From Nocardia fluminea (GTDB lineage Bacteria > Actinomycetota > Actinomycetes > Mycobacteriales > Mycobacteriaceae), in assembly GCF_002846365.1 (NCBI RefSeq), contig NZ_PJMW01000002.1, forward strand, positions 3,100,001 to 3,164,000: a stretch of 64,000 nucleotides of DNA. Reading direction: 5' to 3'. Under the pieces are notes generated by a model, which was given only the letters and a program-made list of their open reading frames with translations, searched no databases and was not told the origin of the DNA. Shown here in pieces: positions 9,024-19,500 of the stretch. The translations under genes were made by a program, and so were the position numbers. Every line of letters begins with the position of its first letter. Positions within the stretch are counted from its first letter, which is position 1.

Positions 9024-10268
9024 ATGGGTCATGGCGAGCACGAACCGGGCGCGGCCGTCTTCGAGTTCCCCGCCACCAGTGCGGCAACGCAGCTGCGGCG
9101 GGGCTCCGACGGGGTACTGCGCTACGGCGACCTCAGCCCGGCCCTGACCGAACTGCTGGATCTGCGGGTGCACTCGTTCACGAATCGGGAAGCCGTCGTC
9201 GAGGTCGGTGGGCCCCGGCTGACCTACCGCGAACTCTGGCACAGCGCCTCGCGTATCGCGGGCGGCCTGCAGCGCCACGGCATCGGCTACGGCGATCGGG
9301 TCGCGGTGCACATGCCGACCGGCGCGCGCTGGGTCCAGGCGTTTCTCGGCGCGTTGCTCTCGGGCGCGGTGCCCGTGCTGGTGCCCGACGCTCTGCCCCC
9401 CGCGATCGCGGACCGCGTGATCGCCGACAGCAGAGCCGATTTCGTCCTCGGTCCCGACGGGCCGCTGCCCGACAGCACCGCCTACATCGATGACGGTGCG
9501 GCCCTGGATGATCCGGCGCTGCTCTGCTACACCGGCACCCGGCGGTCCATGCCCGCGGGCGTGGAACTGTCCAACGAGAACCTGCTGTCGGCGGTGTCCT
9601 CGGTGATCGGCGCCTTCGGGCTGCCCGCCGACGGCTTGCGCAATCTGGTGTTGCTGCCGCTCGCCCACGCCAGCGGCTGCGTCGATCAGCTGTTGCCCAC
9701 CTTCGCAGTGGGCGGCACGGTGGTGCTTGCCCCGGATGCGCGCAGTCTCGCCGACGTCCTGGTGCGAGAGCGGATCGACACCGTCTCCGCGACGCCGCGC
9801 ATCTTCGCCGGGCTGGTCCCCGAGCTGGTGGCCCGGCGGGCCGGGGCGGGCGTGCGCCGCATCAGCAAGGCGTGCCACCGTTCCGAACGCGCCGCCGCGG
9901 CGGCCCCCGTCGCCCTCACCACCGCGCTGCGCGAGCTGTTCCCCGCGGCCAGGCAGTGGTCGGTCTGGGGAGCCACCGAGACCAGCGGAATCGGCCTGAT
10001 GGTCGACGACACCGAGCTCGCCGACGCGGGCTCCACCCTCGGATTCGCCTTCGGTGGCACGGAATTGGCGCTGTCCGGCCCGCGGGCGAGCGCGGGCCAC
10101 GGCGAATTACTGTGCCGGGGACCGAATGTCAGCCACCGCTACTGGAACAACCCCGGCGCCTCGGCGGCCCGCTTCAGCGGAAGCTGGTTCCACACGGGCG
10201 ATTTCGTGAGCATCGATGCCGACGGCCTGGTTCGCGTCGACCCGAGCCGCCGGGTCAGCGGGCTCTGA
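9024..10268 (+). CDS. AMP-binding (adenylate-forming) homologue, C-terminal domain missing and P-loop altered
   Basis: A 414-residue relative of acyl-CoA synthetases/adenylation domains. It has the N-terminal fold (LTYRELWHSASRIAGGL, GDRVAVHMPTG), the A5-like motif WGATE and the A7 motif HTGD, but stops right after it, before the C-terminal domain that carries the catalytic Lys. The A3 loop at residues 169-180 reads YTGTRRSMPAGV against the family YTSGTTGxPKGV, so the phosphate-binding Ser-Gly-Thr-Thr-Gly and Lys are gone. GGAGG six bases upstream of ATG 9024 fixes the start. Codon use is normal and the frame is intact, so it is not an obvious pseudogene. Acyl-CoA synthetase activity is doubtful. 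Confidence 0.85.
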   Translation: MGHGEHEPGAAVFEFPATSAATQLRRGSDGVLRYGDLSPALTELLDLRVHSFTNREAVVEVGGPRLTYRELWHSASRIAGGLQRHGIGYGDRVAVHMPTGARWVQAFLGALLSGAVPVLVPDALPPAIADRVIADSRADFVLGPDGPLPDSTAYIDDGAALDDPALLCYTGTRRSMPAGVELSNENLLSAVSSVIGAFGLPADGLRNLVLLPLAHASGCVDQLLPTFAVGGTVVLAPDARSLADVLVRERIDTVSATPRIFAGLVPELVARRAGAGVRRISKACHRSERAAAAAPVALTTALRELFPAARQWSVWGATETSGIGLMVDDTELADAGSTLGFAFGGTELALSGPRASAGHGELLCRGPNVSHRYWNNPGASAARFSGSWFHTGDFVSIDADGLVRVDPSRRVSGL

Positions 10269-10280
10269 TCCGCGATCCGC

Positions 10281-11024
10281 TCAGAGCAGGCGGGCCCGCA
10301 GGGCATCGCGCAGGTCGCCGGTGAGGCCGACCGTGGTGAGGTAGTTCTCGATGCCGCCATGGGTCTCGTGGACGCTGGCGTCGGCGGTGCGCAGGTATTC
10401 CTCGCGCACGCCGAGCAGGTCGTCGGAGAGCGCGTCACCGTTGCCGATCTTCGGCTCGAGCAGCCTGCGCAGCGGCTCGACCGCGGCGTTGCTGGCCAGG
10501 AAGTCGGCGTAGACGTCTTCCTCGGTGACGCCGACCGCGCGCAGCAGGGTGGCGACGGCCCAGCCGGTGCGGTCCTTGCCCGCGGCGCAGTGCACGAGGA
10601 CGGCGCCGTCGCCGCGCACGACCGAGCCGGCCAGCTCGGCGATCGCGGTGTGCGCTTCGGGCAGCGTCGGGAAGGCGCGGTAGACCTCGATCATGTGGGC
10701 GAACGCCGAGATGGTCTTCGCCTCGTGTGGCGGCGCCTCTTCCATCCGCGAATCGAACGGCGTCACGTGCAGGCGCACGTCGTGGGGCAGGGTGTCGTGG
10801 CCGATGTGGTCGATCTCGAGGATGCCGCGCAGATCGTGCACGTCGGTGACCCGCAATTCCCGCAGGGTGTCGTGCCCCTTGTCGTCGAGACCGCTCAGCT
10901 GGGCCGATCGCAGCAGGACGCCAGGGCGGACGGTGGTGCCGTCGGCGGTACGAAGGCCGCCCACATCGCGGAAATTGAAGGTGCCGCTGAGAGCGAACTG
11001 GTCGGCAGGAGGCGAAAGAGTCAC
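10281..11024 (-). CDS. ptpB: Tyrosine/lipid phosphatase, PtpB-like
   Basis: A 247-residue protein with the active-site loop HCAAGKDRTG at residues 145-154; Cys146 and Arg152 are the nucleophile and phosphate-binding Arg of the family, and the Lys-Asp within the loop is the PtpB/atypical lipid-phosphatase signature. The N-terminal NFRDVGG motif is also typical. In mycobacteria the homologue acts on phosphoinositides and phosphotyrosine and is exported without a classical signal; none is visible here either. It starts at GTG 11024 and converges with the adenylating-enzyme homologue, 12 bp away. Confidence 0.88.
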   Translation of the reverse strand: MTLSPPADQFALSGTFNFRDVGGLRTADGTTVRPGVLLRSAQLSGLDDKGHDTLRELRVTDVHDLRGILEIDHIGHDTLPHDVRLHVTPFDSRMEEAPPHEAKTISAFAHMIEVYRAFPTLPEAHTAIAELAGSVVRGDGAVLVHCAAGKDRTGWAVATLLRAVGVTEEDVYADFLASNAAVEPLRRLLEPKIGNGDALSDDLLGVREEYLRTADASVHETHGGIENYLTTVGLTGDLRDALRARLL

Positions 11025-11394
11025 CTGACCAGGTTATCGGCGACTCCGCCGCCGCCGCGCCGAGTTCGCGGATCGGTCATCGGATGTGTCGCGTCCGTTC
11101 CGGCGGACGCCACTGTGCCGTCGCCCACACCTACGGGCCTGGCCAGGGCCGACTTGTACTATTGACCAGATGCGCGGATTCCGGCGCGGGGGTGTCGGAT
11201 ATCCAGGAATGCGACAAATTGAGGCCGTATGGTCGGTTTTACAAAAGGTCGCATTCGGATAACAAAACAATCTTTCAGTCTGAAAAGGATGGCTGAACCA
11301 GTTCGTGAATCCTGAAAACCTTCTAAGATCGAGCTCGGTGACCACCAAGCTCGCATCGCCGCGGGCAGCGATATTTGTTGCCGAGGAGTCGTCG
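11025..11394. other. Intergenic region, AT-richer than its surroundings, with inverted repeats
   Basis: No gene seen on either strand. The stretch 11200-11340 is clearly lower in GC than the flanking genes. It contains a 9-bp inverted repeat, GAATGCGAC at 11207-11215 and GTCGCATTC at 11248-11256, and a short palindrome TTTCAG-T-CTGAAA at 11273-11285. These sit between the divergent ptpB-like gene and the TetR-like gene, where operator sites would be expected. No helix-turn-helix coding segment was found in any frame here. Confidence 0.5.
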
Positions 11395-11877
11395 TTGAGC
11401 GCCAGCCGTGAACTAACTGAAATTTCGCTTCGGCCCGCCGTCTGTGATGCCGTCGAGCAAGCCGCCGCCAGTTCGGATGCCACCGGTGTGCGGGCGCTGC
11501 GGGTGTTGCTGCATGCCGGGCTGAGTACCTATTGGCCGTTGGTGAAGGCCGCGCCCGCGCGGCGAATAGCCGCCTACGAAGCCGCGCTGCAGACCTTGCG
11601 GCAGCGGTGGGCGCCCACGACCGGCGACACCATCGGCGACCCGACCGCCGTCGCGATGTTCCGTGAGATGGACGACGAGGCCGCCGACTTCCTCGGGATG
11701 TGCGCGCGTCTGTCCGGCACGCAGTGGCTCGAGCCGGTCGACTCGGTGGCGGGCTACCTCGTCTCGGTGTTCCACGGCGCGGTGCTGCGCTGGCTCGCCG
11801 ACGGTGACGACGAGACGATCCTGGTCGTGATCGACGACCTGGTCGGCTGCCTGACGCTGAAGGCGGTCGAAAGCTGA
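11395..11877 (+). CDS. TetR-like ligand-binding domain protein lacking the DNA-binding domain
   Basis: A 160-residue, all-helical protein. Its pattern (RPAVCDAVEQAAAS, GLSTYWPLVKAAPARRIAAYEAAL, then VFHGAVLRWLADGDDETILVVIDDLV) looks like the C-terminal dimerisation/ligand domain of an actinobacterial TetR regulator. I see no N-terminal helix-turn-helix in frame or in the other frames upstream. TTG at 11395 is preferred because GAGGAG lies six bases upstream; GTG at 11338 and GTG at 11305 are in-frame alternatives in AT-richer sequence and do not add a DNA-binding helix either. It lies 45 bp before the PLP enzyme gene and may be co-transcribed. TetR assignment is inference. Confidence 0.6.
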   Translation: MSASRELTEISLRPAVCDAVEQAAASSDATGVRALRVLLHAGLSTYWPLVKAAPARRIAAYEAALQTLRQRWAPTTGDTIGDPTAVAMFREMDDEAADFLGMCARLSGTQWLEPVDSVAGYLVSVFHGAVLRWLADGDDETILVVIDDLVGCLTLKAVES

Positions 11878-11922
11878 CCCGCGGTACTGGACGACCGACC
11901 AAATAGGTGGTTCAGTAGTCGT

Positions 11923-13101
11923 GTGACCCCGACGACATCGCTGCACCATCTGCACGCGGCGACCGCGGAACTCGACCCGCCGCTGGCCGCTCTCGACCTG
12001 ACCGCCCTCGACCGCAACGCCGCCGATCTGGTCCGGCGCGCGAACGGCACCGCGGTGCGGGTGGCGAGTAAGTCCGTGCGCTGCCGGGCCGTGCTCGAGC
12101 GCGTGCTCGGCGACGGGCTGACCGCTCACGGCGGCTTCGCCGGGATCATGGCGTACTCGTTGCGCGAGGCCATCTGGCTGGTCCGCCTCGGCGCCCGCGA
12201 CGTCCTGCTCGGGTACCCGGTGCTCGACCGCGCCGCGCTGGCCGAACTGGCCGCCGCCCCCGCCCTGCTCGACGCGATCACGCTGATGATCGACGACGTC
12301 GCCCAGCTCGAACTCACCCGCGCCGCACTCGGGACCGACCTGGTCCACCCGCGCGTCTGCCTCGACATCGACGCCGCCCTGCGCATCGGCCCGCTGCACC
12401 TGGGCGCCCGGCGCTCGCCCGTGCGCAGCCCCGAGGAGGCCGCCGAACTGGCCACCGAAGCGCTGCGGCGCGGATTCGCCGTGGTCGGCGTGATGACCTA
12501 CGAGTCGCAGATCGCCGGCCTGCCCGACAGCAATCCGGCGGTGCGCGTGGTGAAGCGCCTGTCCGCCCGCGAGATCGGGCGCAGGCGCACCCGCGTGCTC
12601 GACGCGGTCCGCGCGGTGACCGGCCCGCTCGAAATCGTCAACAGCGGCGGTACGGGTTCGATCGAAGTCTCCATCACCGACCCCGAGGTCACCGAAGTGA
12701 CCGCCGGTTCCGGCCTCTATGTGCCGACCCTGTTCGACCACTACCGATCATTCACGCCCCGTCCCGCCCTGTTCTTCGCCACGCCGGTCCTGCGCAAACC
12801 CGCCCCGACCATCGCGACCGTCTTCGCGGGCGGCTACATCGCCTCGGGCCCCGCCGGTCCGAGCCGCGTCCCGGCCCCGGTGTGGCCCGCGGGGCTGAAG
12901 TTGCTCGGCTCCGAAGGCGCGGGCGAGGTCCAGACACCCCTGGCCGGGGGCGCGGAACTCGAGATCGGCGATCGGGTCTGGTTCCGCCATGCCAAGGCGG
13001 GCGAACTGTGCGAGCGCTTCGCCGAGATACACCTGGTCGACGAGGCAGGCCACCGCACGACGGTGCCCACCTACCGCGGTGAAGGGCAGTGTTTCGGCTG
13101 A
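11923..13101 (+). CDS. Fold-III PLP enzyme (D-threonine aldolase/amino-acid deaminase-like)
   Basis: A 392-residue protein with an alanine-racemase-type TIM barrel followed by a C-terminal beta domain. The PLP lysine is probably Lys50 in RVASKSVR, and the barrel includes GVMTYESQIAG and VNSGGTGSIE, the phosphate-binding Gly-rich loop. The C-terminal part (SEGAGEVQTPL, IGDRVWFRHAKAGELCERF) holds His and Cys residues that bind a divalent metal in D-threonine aldolase relatives. GTG at 11923 is used. Family members cleave D-3-hydroxyamino acids or deaminate D-amino acids; the substrate here is not determined. It converges with the phosphoribosyltransferase gene, 10 bp away. Confidence 0.82.
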   Translation: MTPTTSLHHLHAATAELDPPLAALDLTALDRNAADLVRRANGTAVRVASKSVRCRAVLERVLGDGLTAHGGFAGIMAYSLREAIWLVRLGARDVLLGYPVLDRAALAELAAAPALLDAITLMIDDVAQLELTRAALGTDLVHPRVCLDIDAALRIGPLHLGARRSPVRSPEEAAELATEALRRGFAVVGVMTYESQIAGLPDSNPAVRVVKRLSAREIGRRRTRVLDAVRAVTGPLEIVNSGGTGSIEVSITDPEVTEVTAGSGLYVPTLFDHYRSFTPRPALFFATPVLRKPAPTIATVFAGGYIASGPAGPSRVPAPVWPAGLKLLGSEGAGEVQTPLAGGAELEIGDRVWFRHAKAGELCERFAEIHLVDEAGHRTTVPTYRGEGQCFG

Positions 13102-13111
13102 GCCCGGCGCC

Positions 13112-13732
13112 TCAGCGCAGGAGCGCGATGACCTCGTCATCGCCGAGCTGGTGAAAGTCGCTGTACGCCATGCCGACTCCGCCCAGGTCCGCGGGCGTCC
13201 ACAGGCAGACGAACTCGTCACATTCACGCTCGACCCGGCGCGCCGCCTCGGGTGAGGACACCGGCGCGGCCACCACCAGCCGGTCGGGCCGCTGCGCACG
13301 CGCCACCCGGCACGCGGCCACCACCGTGGCCCCGGTGGCGATGCCGTCGTCGACGAGCACCACCGTGCGCCGCGCCAGGGGAATCGGTTCGCCGACCCGC
13401 AGGACGGCCTGCCTGCGGCGCAGTTCGGCTCGCTCGGCTCGCTCCACCTCGTCGAACGCCTCGGCGCTCACGCCGCTGTGGTCGACGACATCGCGGTTGA
13501 GCACCACCAGCCCGCTCTCCCCGAGCGCCCCCATCGCCAGCTCCGGCTGCCACGGCAGCCCCAGCTTGCGGACCAGCAGCACATCGAGTTCCCCGCCGAT
13601 CGCCGTACTCACCGCCGCCGCGACCGGTACACCCCCGCGGGGCAACCCGAGCACCAGCGGACGGGTGTGCCGCAGGTGTTCGAGGGCCGTGGCCAGGGCG
13701 CGGCCCGCCGCTGCGCGATCCGGGTACACCAT
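13112..13732 (-). CDS. Phosphoribosyltransferase-family protein
   Basis: A 206-residue cytosolic protein with the PRPP-binding motif VVLVDDGIATGAT near residues 122-134 and an N-terminal VLGLPRGGVPVA segment, the pattern of the stand-alone phosphoribosyltransferases often annotated in actinobacteria. No specific nucleobase-binding segment is recognisable, so the base substrate is unknown; some relatives accompany erythromycin-esterase or stress genes. ATG 13732. It lies 11 bp downstream of the nitrilase gene on the same strand and is probably co-transcribed with it. Confidence 0.85.
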   Translation of the reverse strand: MVYPDRAAAGRALATALEHLRHTRPLVLGLPRGGVPVAAAVSTAIGGELDVLLVRKLGLPWQPELAMGALGESGLVVLNRDVVDHSGVSAEAFDEVERAERAELRRRQAVLRVGEPIPLARRTVVLVDDGIATGATVVAACRVARAQRPDRLVVAAPVSSPEAARRVERECDEFVCLWTPADLGGVGMAYSDFHQLGDDEVIALLR

Positions 13733-13743
13733 CGCCTCGAACG

Positions 13744-14559
13744 CTACTCCGCCGCGGACCCGTCGGAAATGGTGAAACGTCGCAGCGAGAGGCTGGGATT
13801 GGCGGTGCGCACCCTGGCCAGATGGGCGGTGTCGACCGTTGCCGTGGCCACGCCCGGCTCATCGCCCAGTTCGGCCAGCACCGTGCCCGCCGGGTCGACG
13901 ATCATCGACGAACCCGCGCCGCGTGGCGCGCACTGGTCGGCCGCCGCCACGTACACCGTGTTCTCGATGGCGCGCGCCCGCAGCAGCGTCGTCCACTGGT
14001 CGACTTTGGCCGGTCCCGGAATCCACTGCGCGGGCAGCAGCAACACGTGCGCGCCCGCCGCCGCGACACGCCGACACCCCTCCGGAAATCGCAGATCGAA
14101 ACAGGTCTGCATGCCGAACACCACACCGTCGACAGCGAAAGTCGCGGGCGCGACGAGCGGCCCCGCCGCCACCACATCCGATTCCAGATGCCCGAACGCG
14201 TCGTACAGATGCACCTTGCGATACACCGCGACGCGCGCGCCGTCGGGTCCGTGCGCGACAAGGGTATTGCTGATCCGGGTCGCCCCCGGTGACGGCGACT
14301 CCACCAGACCGGCTACCAGGAATACGCCGAATTCGGCGGCGAGCGCGGCGAGTCCACTGGTGAAGGGACCGTCGAGCGGTTGCGCGATCGCCACCACCCG
14401 CTCGTCGAGACGAGTCACGGCGAACATCGAGTATTCGGGTGCGACCACCACGCGAGCCCCCGCCTCGGCCGCCGTGCGCACGTGTTCACGCAGGCTCGAC
14501 AGATTGATTTCGGGGTCGGTTCCGGGGGCGAATTGGACCACCGCGATCCCTACTGTCAC
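13744..14559 (-). CDS. Carbon-nitrogen hydrolase (nitrilase superfamily amidase)
   Basis: A 271-residue hydrolase with the complete catalytic triad: Glu42 in VVVAPEYSMFAV, Lys115 in VYRKVHLYD and Cys153 in GMQTCFDLRFPE. It is expected to hydrolyse an amide or omega-amide substrate in the cytosol; the sequence does not fix which one. GTG at 14559 gives the usual family N-terminus (TVGIAVVQF); an ATG at 14601 would add 14 residues and leave 62 bp to the divergent helicase gene, so it is also possible. Confidence 0.88.
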   Translation of the reverse strand: MTVGIAVVQFAPGTDPEINLSSLREHVRTAAEAGARVVVAPEYSMFAVTRLDERVVAIAQPLDGPFTSGLAALAAEFGVFLVAGLVESPSPGATRISNTLVAHGPDGARVAVYRKVHLYDAFGHLESDVVAAGPLVAPATFAVDGVVFGMQTCFDLRFPEGCRRVAAAGAHVLLLPAQWIPGPAKVDQWTTLLRARAIENTVYVAAADQCAPRGAGSSMIVDPAGTVLAELGDEPGVATATVDTAHLARVRTANPSLSLRRFTISDGSAAE

Positions 14560-14663
14560 CGGCTGAAGTTCCTGATGTGCTGACCCGTCGCGCAGTTGCA
14601 TAGGTCTCACCGTATTCACCTGGTGGTTGGGGCAGCTACCGCCAGGCAGTAAACTCGTGGTCA

Positions 14664-16466
<1,803 letters not shown>

Positions 16467-16592
16467 TCCCGATCGTGTGCACCAGGGCCGAGGTCAGGCG
16501 CGTTCGTCCTGTCCGTGGGTAGTGACCTGGTCGCTCACAACGCTGGTTAAGGTGTTGGGCGTCGGGTGTGCGTGAACACAGGAGGGCCGCGC

Positions 16593-19500
16593 TTGTTCGT
16601 GTCCGGTGATCGGGTGGTCGGTGCCGTCGGCGATCTCGCGCGCGCGGCGAACTGTGAGTTCGCTGTGCTGCGTGGCATCGACGCCGCCCTCGGCAATCTG
16701 CCCGGCATTCCCGACACGACGGCGCCCCTGGTGCGGACGGCCGAACCGTCCGCGGAACTGCTCGCCCACTTCGGTGACAGGTTGGTCCGGATTCCGTCGC
16801 CCGAGGTGGTCGGCAGGGATGCGGACGCCCGGATCACGGCGCTGACCTCGGCCGCGGAGCACACCGCTCGCGCGCTGAGCGCCGGCGCCGAAGCCGTCTA
16901 CGGCGCGGTGTTCTTCGACGGTCGATTCGCTTGCGGCGCCGATCTTCTGGTGCGGGGCTCCGCTGTCTACACGGTGCACAACGCGCTCGGCGAGACTGCG
17001 GTCGGCGTTCCCGGCGCGCCGCCTCGTGGTGACGTGGGGCCGGGGTGGTCGCACGTCGAGGGCACTGCGGTGTCGCCGGGTCCGGCGCACTCGCCACTCG
17101 CGGCACGCGATGATGGGGCCTCGCCGCAGGTCAGCGGTGTCGCCGCGGTCTCTCCCGCCGACAGCCGGGTGATGCGCCGCGAATTGGCTGCCGGCCGGAC
17201 GCCTTTCGAGCGGGTCGCCGCATCGGTGCAGGCGGTCAAGGCCGATCCCGCTCGCGAATTGCTGAGTGCCCGCCTCGAATTCGCGGCGTGCGCCCAGGCA
17301 CTCGCCGACGCGGGTATCGGTATCGATTCCTCGGCATATCTGTGGACCGCCGAGGGTGTGCGGCGTGAGGTGAGCGCGGAACTGGCGCCGGTGTATTCGG
17401 CGCGGCGGGCCCGGGTGGAGCACATCATCGAGGACAAGCTGGCGGAACTGCTGCCGGTCCAGTGGGGCGATCCGCGTTATCTGGCGTGCGGGCGGTGTCC
17501 GAGCTGCCGTGCCGCGGCGGCGAACGCACGAGACCTGTTGCTGGTCGCGGGGATCCGGCCCACCCAGCGCGCCAGGCTGCGCGAGGCGGGCGTGCTCACG
17601 ATCGACCGTCTCGCCACCACCGACACCCCGATCCCCGGCCTCGCGCCGCGCACGTTGGCGGCCCTGCGCAAACAGGCCGACATCCAGCTCGTGCGCGAAC
17701 GCACCGGCCGCCCCGCCTTCACCCTCCGCGACGCCACCGCGCTCGGCGCGCTGCCCGCTCCGCGTCCCGGTGACCTCGCCCTGGTCATCGACCTGGACCG
17801 GCACGGCACCATCACCGGGCTGGAACTCGCCGATGCCACCACCATCGTCTTCCGGCCGGTCGTCGCCGGGGTGGAACAGCCGAACAGCCTCAGCTACCGG
17901 TCGCGCGTGCCCCTCGGCCCGACGGACACGAACGCCGTGGTCTTCGGGCCCGGCGGCGTCGAACCCGCGAACGCGGCGGGCTACCCCAGCGCCGATCCCG
18001 CCGAGGCGGACACCATCTCGTTCGGGCGCATCGTCCTCGGCGACGACTCGGGCACCGGCGAGGACACGGCGGATACCTCTGTCACCGATCCTCGTCCAGC
18101 AAGCGTCGATGCGACGCCGCGCGGCCTGTTCGGTCTCGATCACGCGAGCCCGTCGACCCAGGACGGGGGAGTGCTGGAGGAGCTGCTGGAGATCATCGCC
18201 GAGCATCGGGCCGCGGACCCGAATGTGCGGGTGTACCACTACGGTTCGGATATCCGGACGGCCCTGCTCGATTGGGCGGGCCGGCTCGGGACCGGTGCCG
18301 ATCTGCTGGACGAGCTGTTGGCCGAGGGCGCGCTGGTCGACCTCGCGCCGATCGTGCGCACCGCGCTGCTGATCGGCGAACAGTCCTATGACGCGACCGG
18401 TCTCGCCGCGTTGCTGCCGGATACGCCCGGCCGGGCGGCGACGGTGCTCGGTATCCGCGACTGGCTGCTCGACCGCGCGGCCGACGCGGGAATCGCGGTG
18501 CCGGGCACGCGGTTCGCCGTCGCGGAATCCGATGTGCCGCCGTCGCTGCACCCCGGCTCGCTGGAGGCGGCGCTGAGCGAGTTCGCCGCGGACGCGCAAG
18601 GAGACTCCGCCCGTGCCGCCGCCTTGACGGCCGCGGTCCTCGGCTATCACCGGCGGGAACGGCAGCCGCGCTGGTGGGCGCACATCGATCGGCTCGGTCA
18701 TCCGGTCGGCGACTGGGCCGACGCGCCGGGCGTGCTCGTCGTGGAATGGGGCACGGTCGACACCAAATGGCATCGCACGCCGCAACTTCCGACGATGCGC
18801 CGCTACCTCACGCTCACCGGCAGGCTCGGCACGGGTGCCACGCTCACCCCGGGCACGCAGATGGTCACCATCTACGACGGCGCCGCCGCGGCGGGCATGA
18901 CCCAGACGCTCGGCCGCCGCGCCACCGCCACCGCGACGGTGCTCGGGTGCGCCGTCGACCCGAATTTCGACGACACCGTCCGGCTGGAGGAGCTGCTCCC
19001 GGCAGGCTGCCCGCCCTACGACGACCTGCCCGCCGCCATCGCCCCCGGTCCGCCCGACGGGGAGGCCGAGATCGAGGCCGCGCTGGAGTACACCGCCCAG
19101 GACCTGCTGATGAGCCTGCCGTGGGTGCCGGAGAACGCGGTCTACGATGTGCTGCTGCGTCGCGCGCCCCGGTTGCGCGACGGGATGGCGCTGCCGCAGC
19201 CACACGACGACCTCGGCGCCGTTCTCGCCCACGCGGTGGGTGCGCTGGACGCCTCGTACCTGGCCGTGCACGGGCCCCCCGGCACCGGCAAGACCGGCAT
19301 CACCGGGCGCGCGCTCGAGCGGCTCGTCACCCGCCACAAGTGGCGGATCGGGGTGGTCGCGCAGTCGCACGCGGTGATCGAGCGCATCTTCGACGCGGTC
19401 GTGGAAGCCGGGCTGCTGCCCGAACTCGTGGCGAAGAAGGACGTGGCCTCGGTCGGACCGGATTGGTCGGCGATCGATGCCACCCGGTATCCGCGCTTTC

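Noticed and set aside
16494..19370. 958-codon open frame on the minus strand opposite the TM0106/helicase gene
   Set aside because: Antisense; the plus strand gives a recognisable protein with family motifs.
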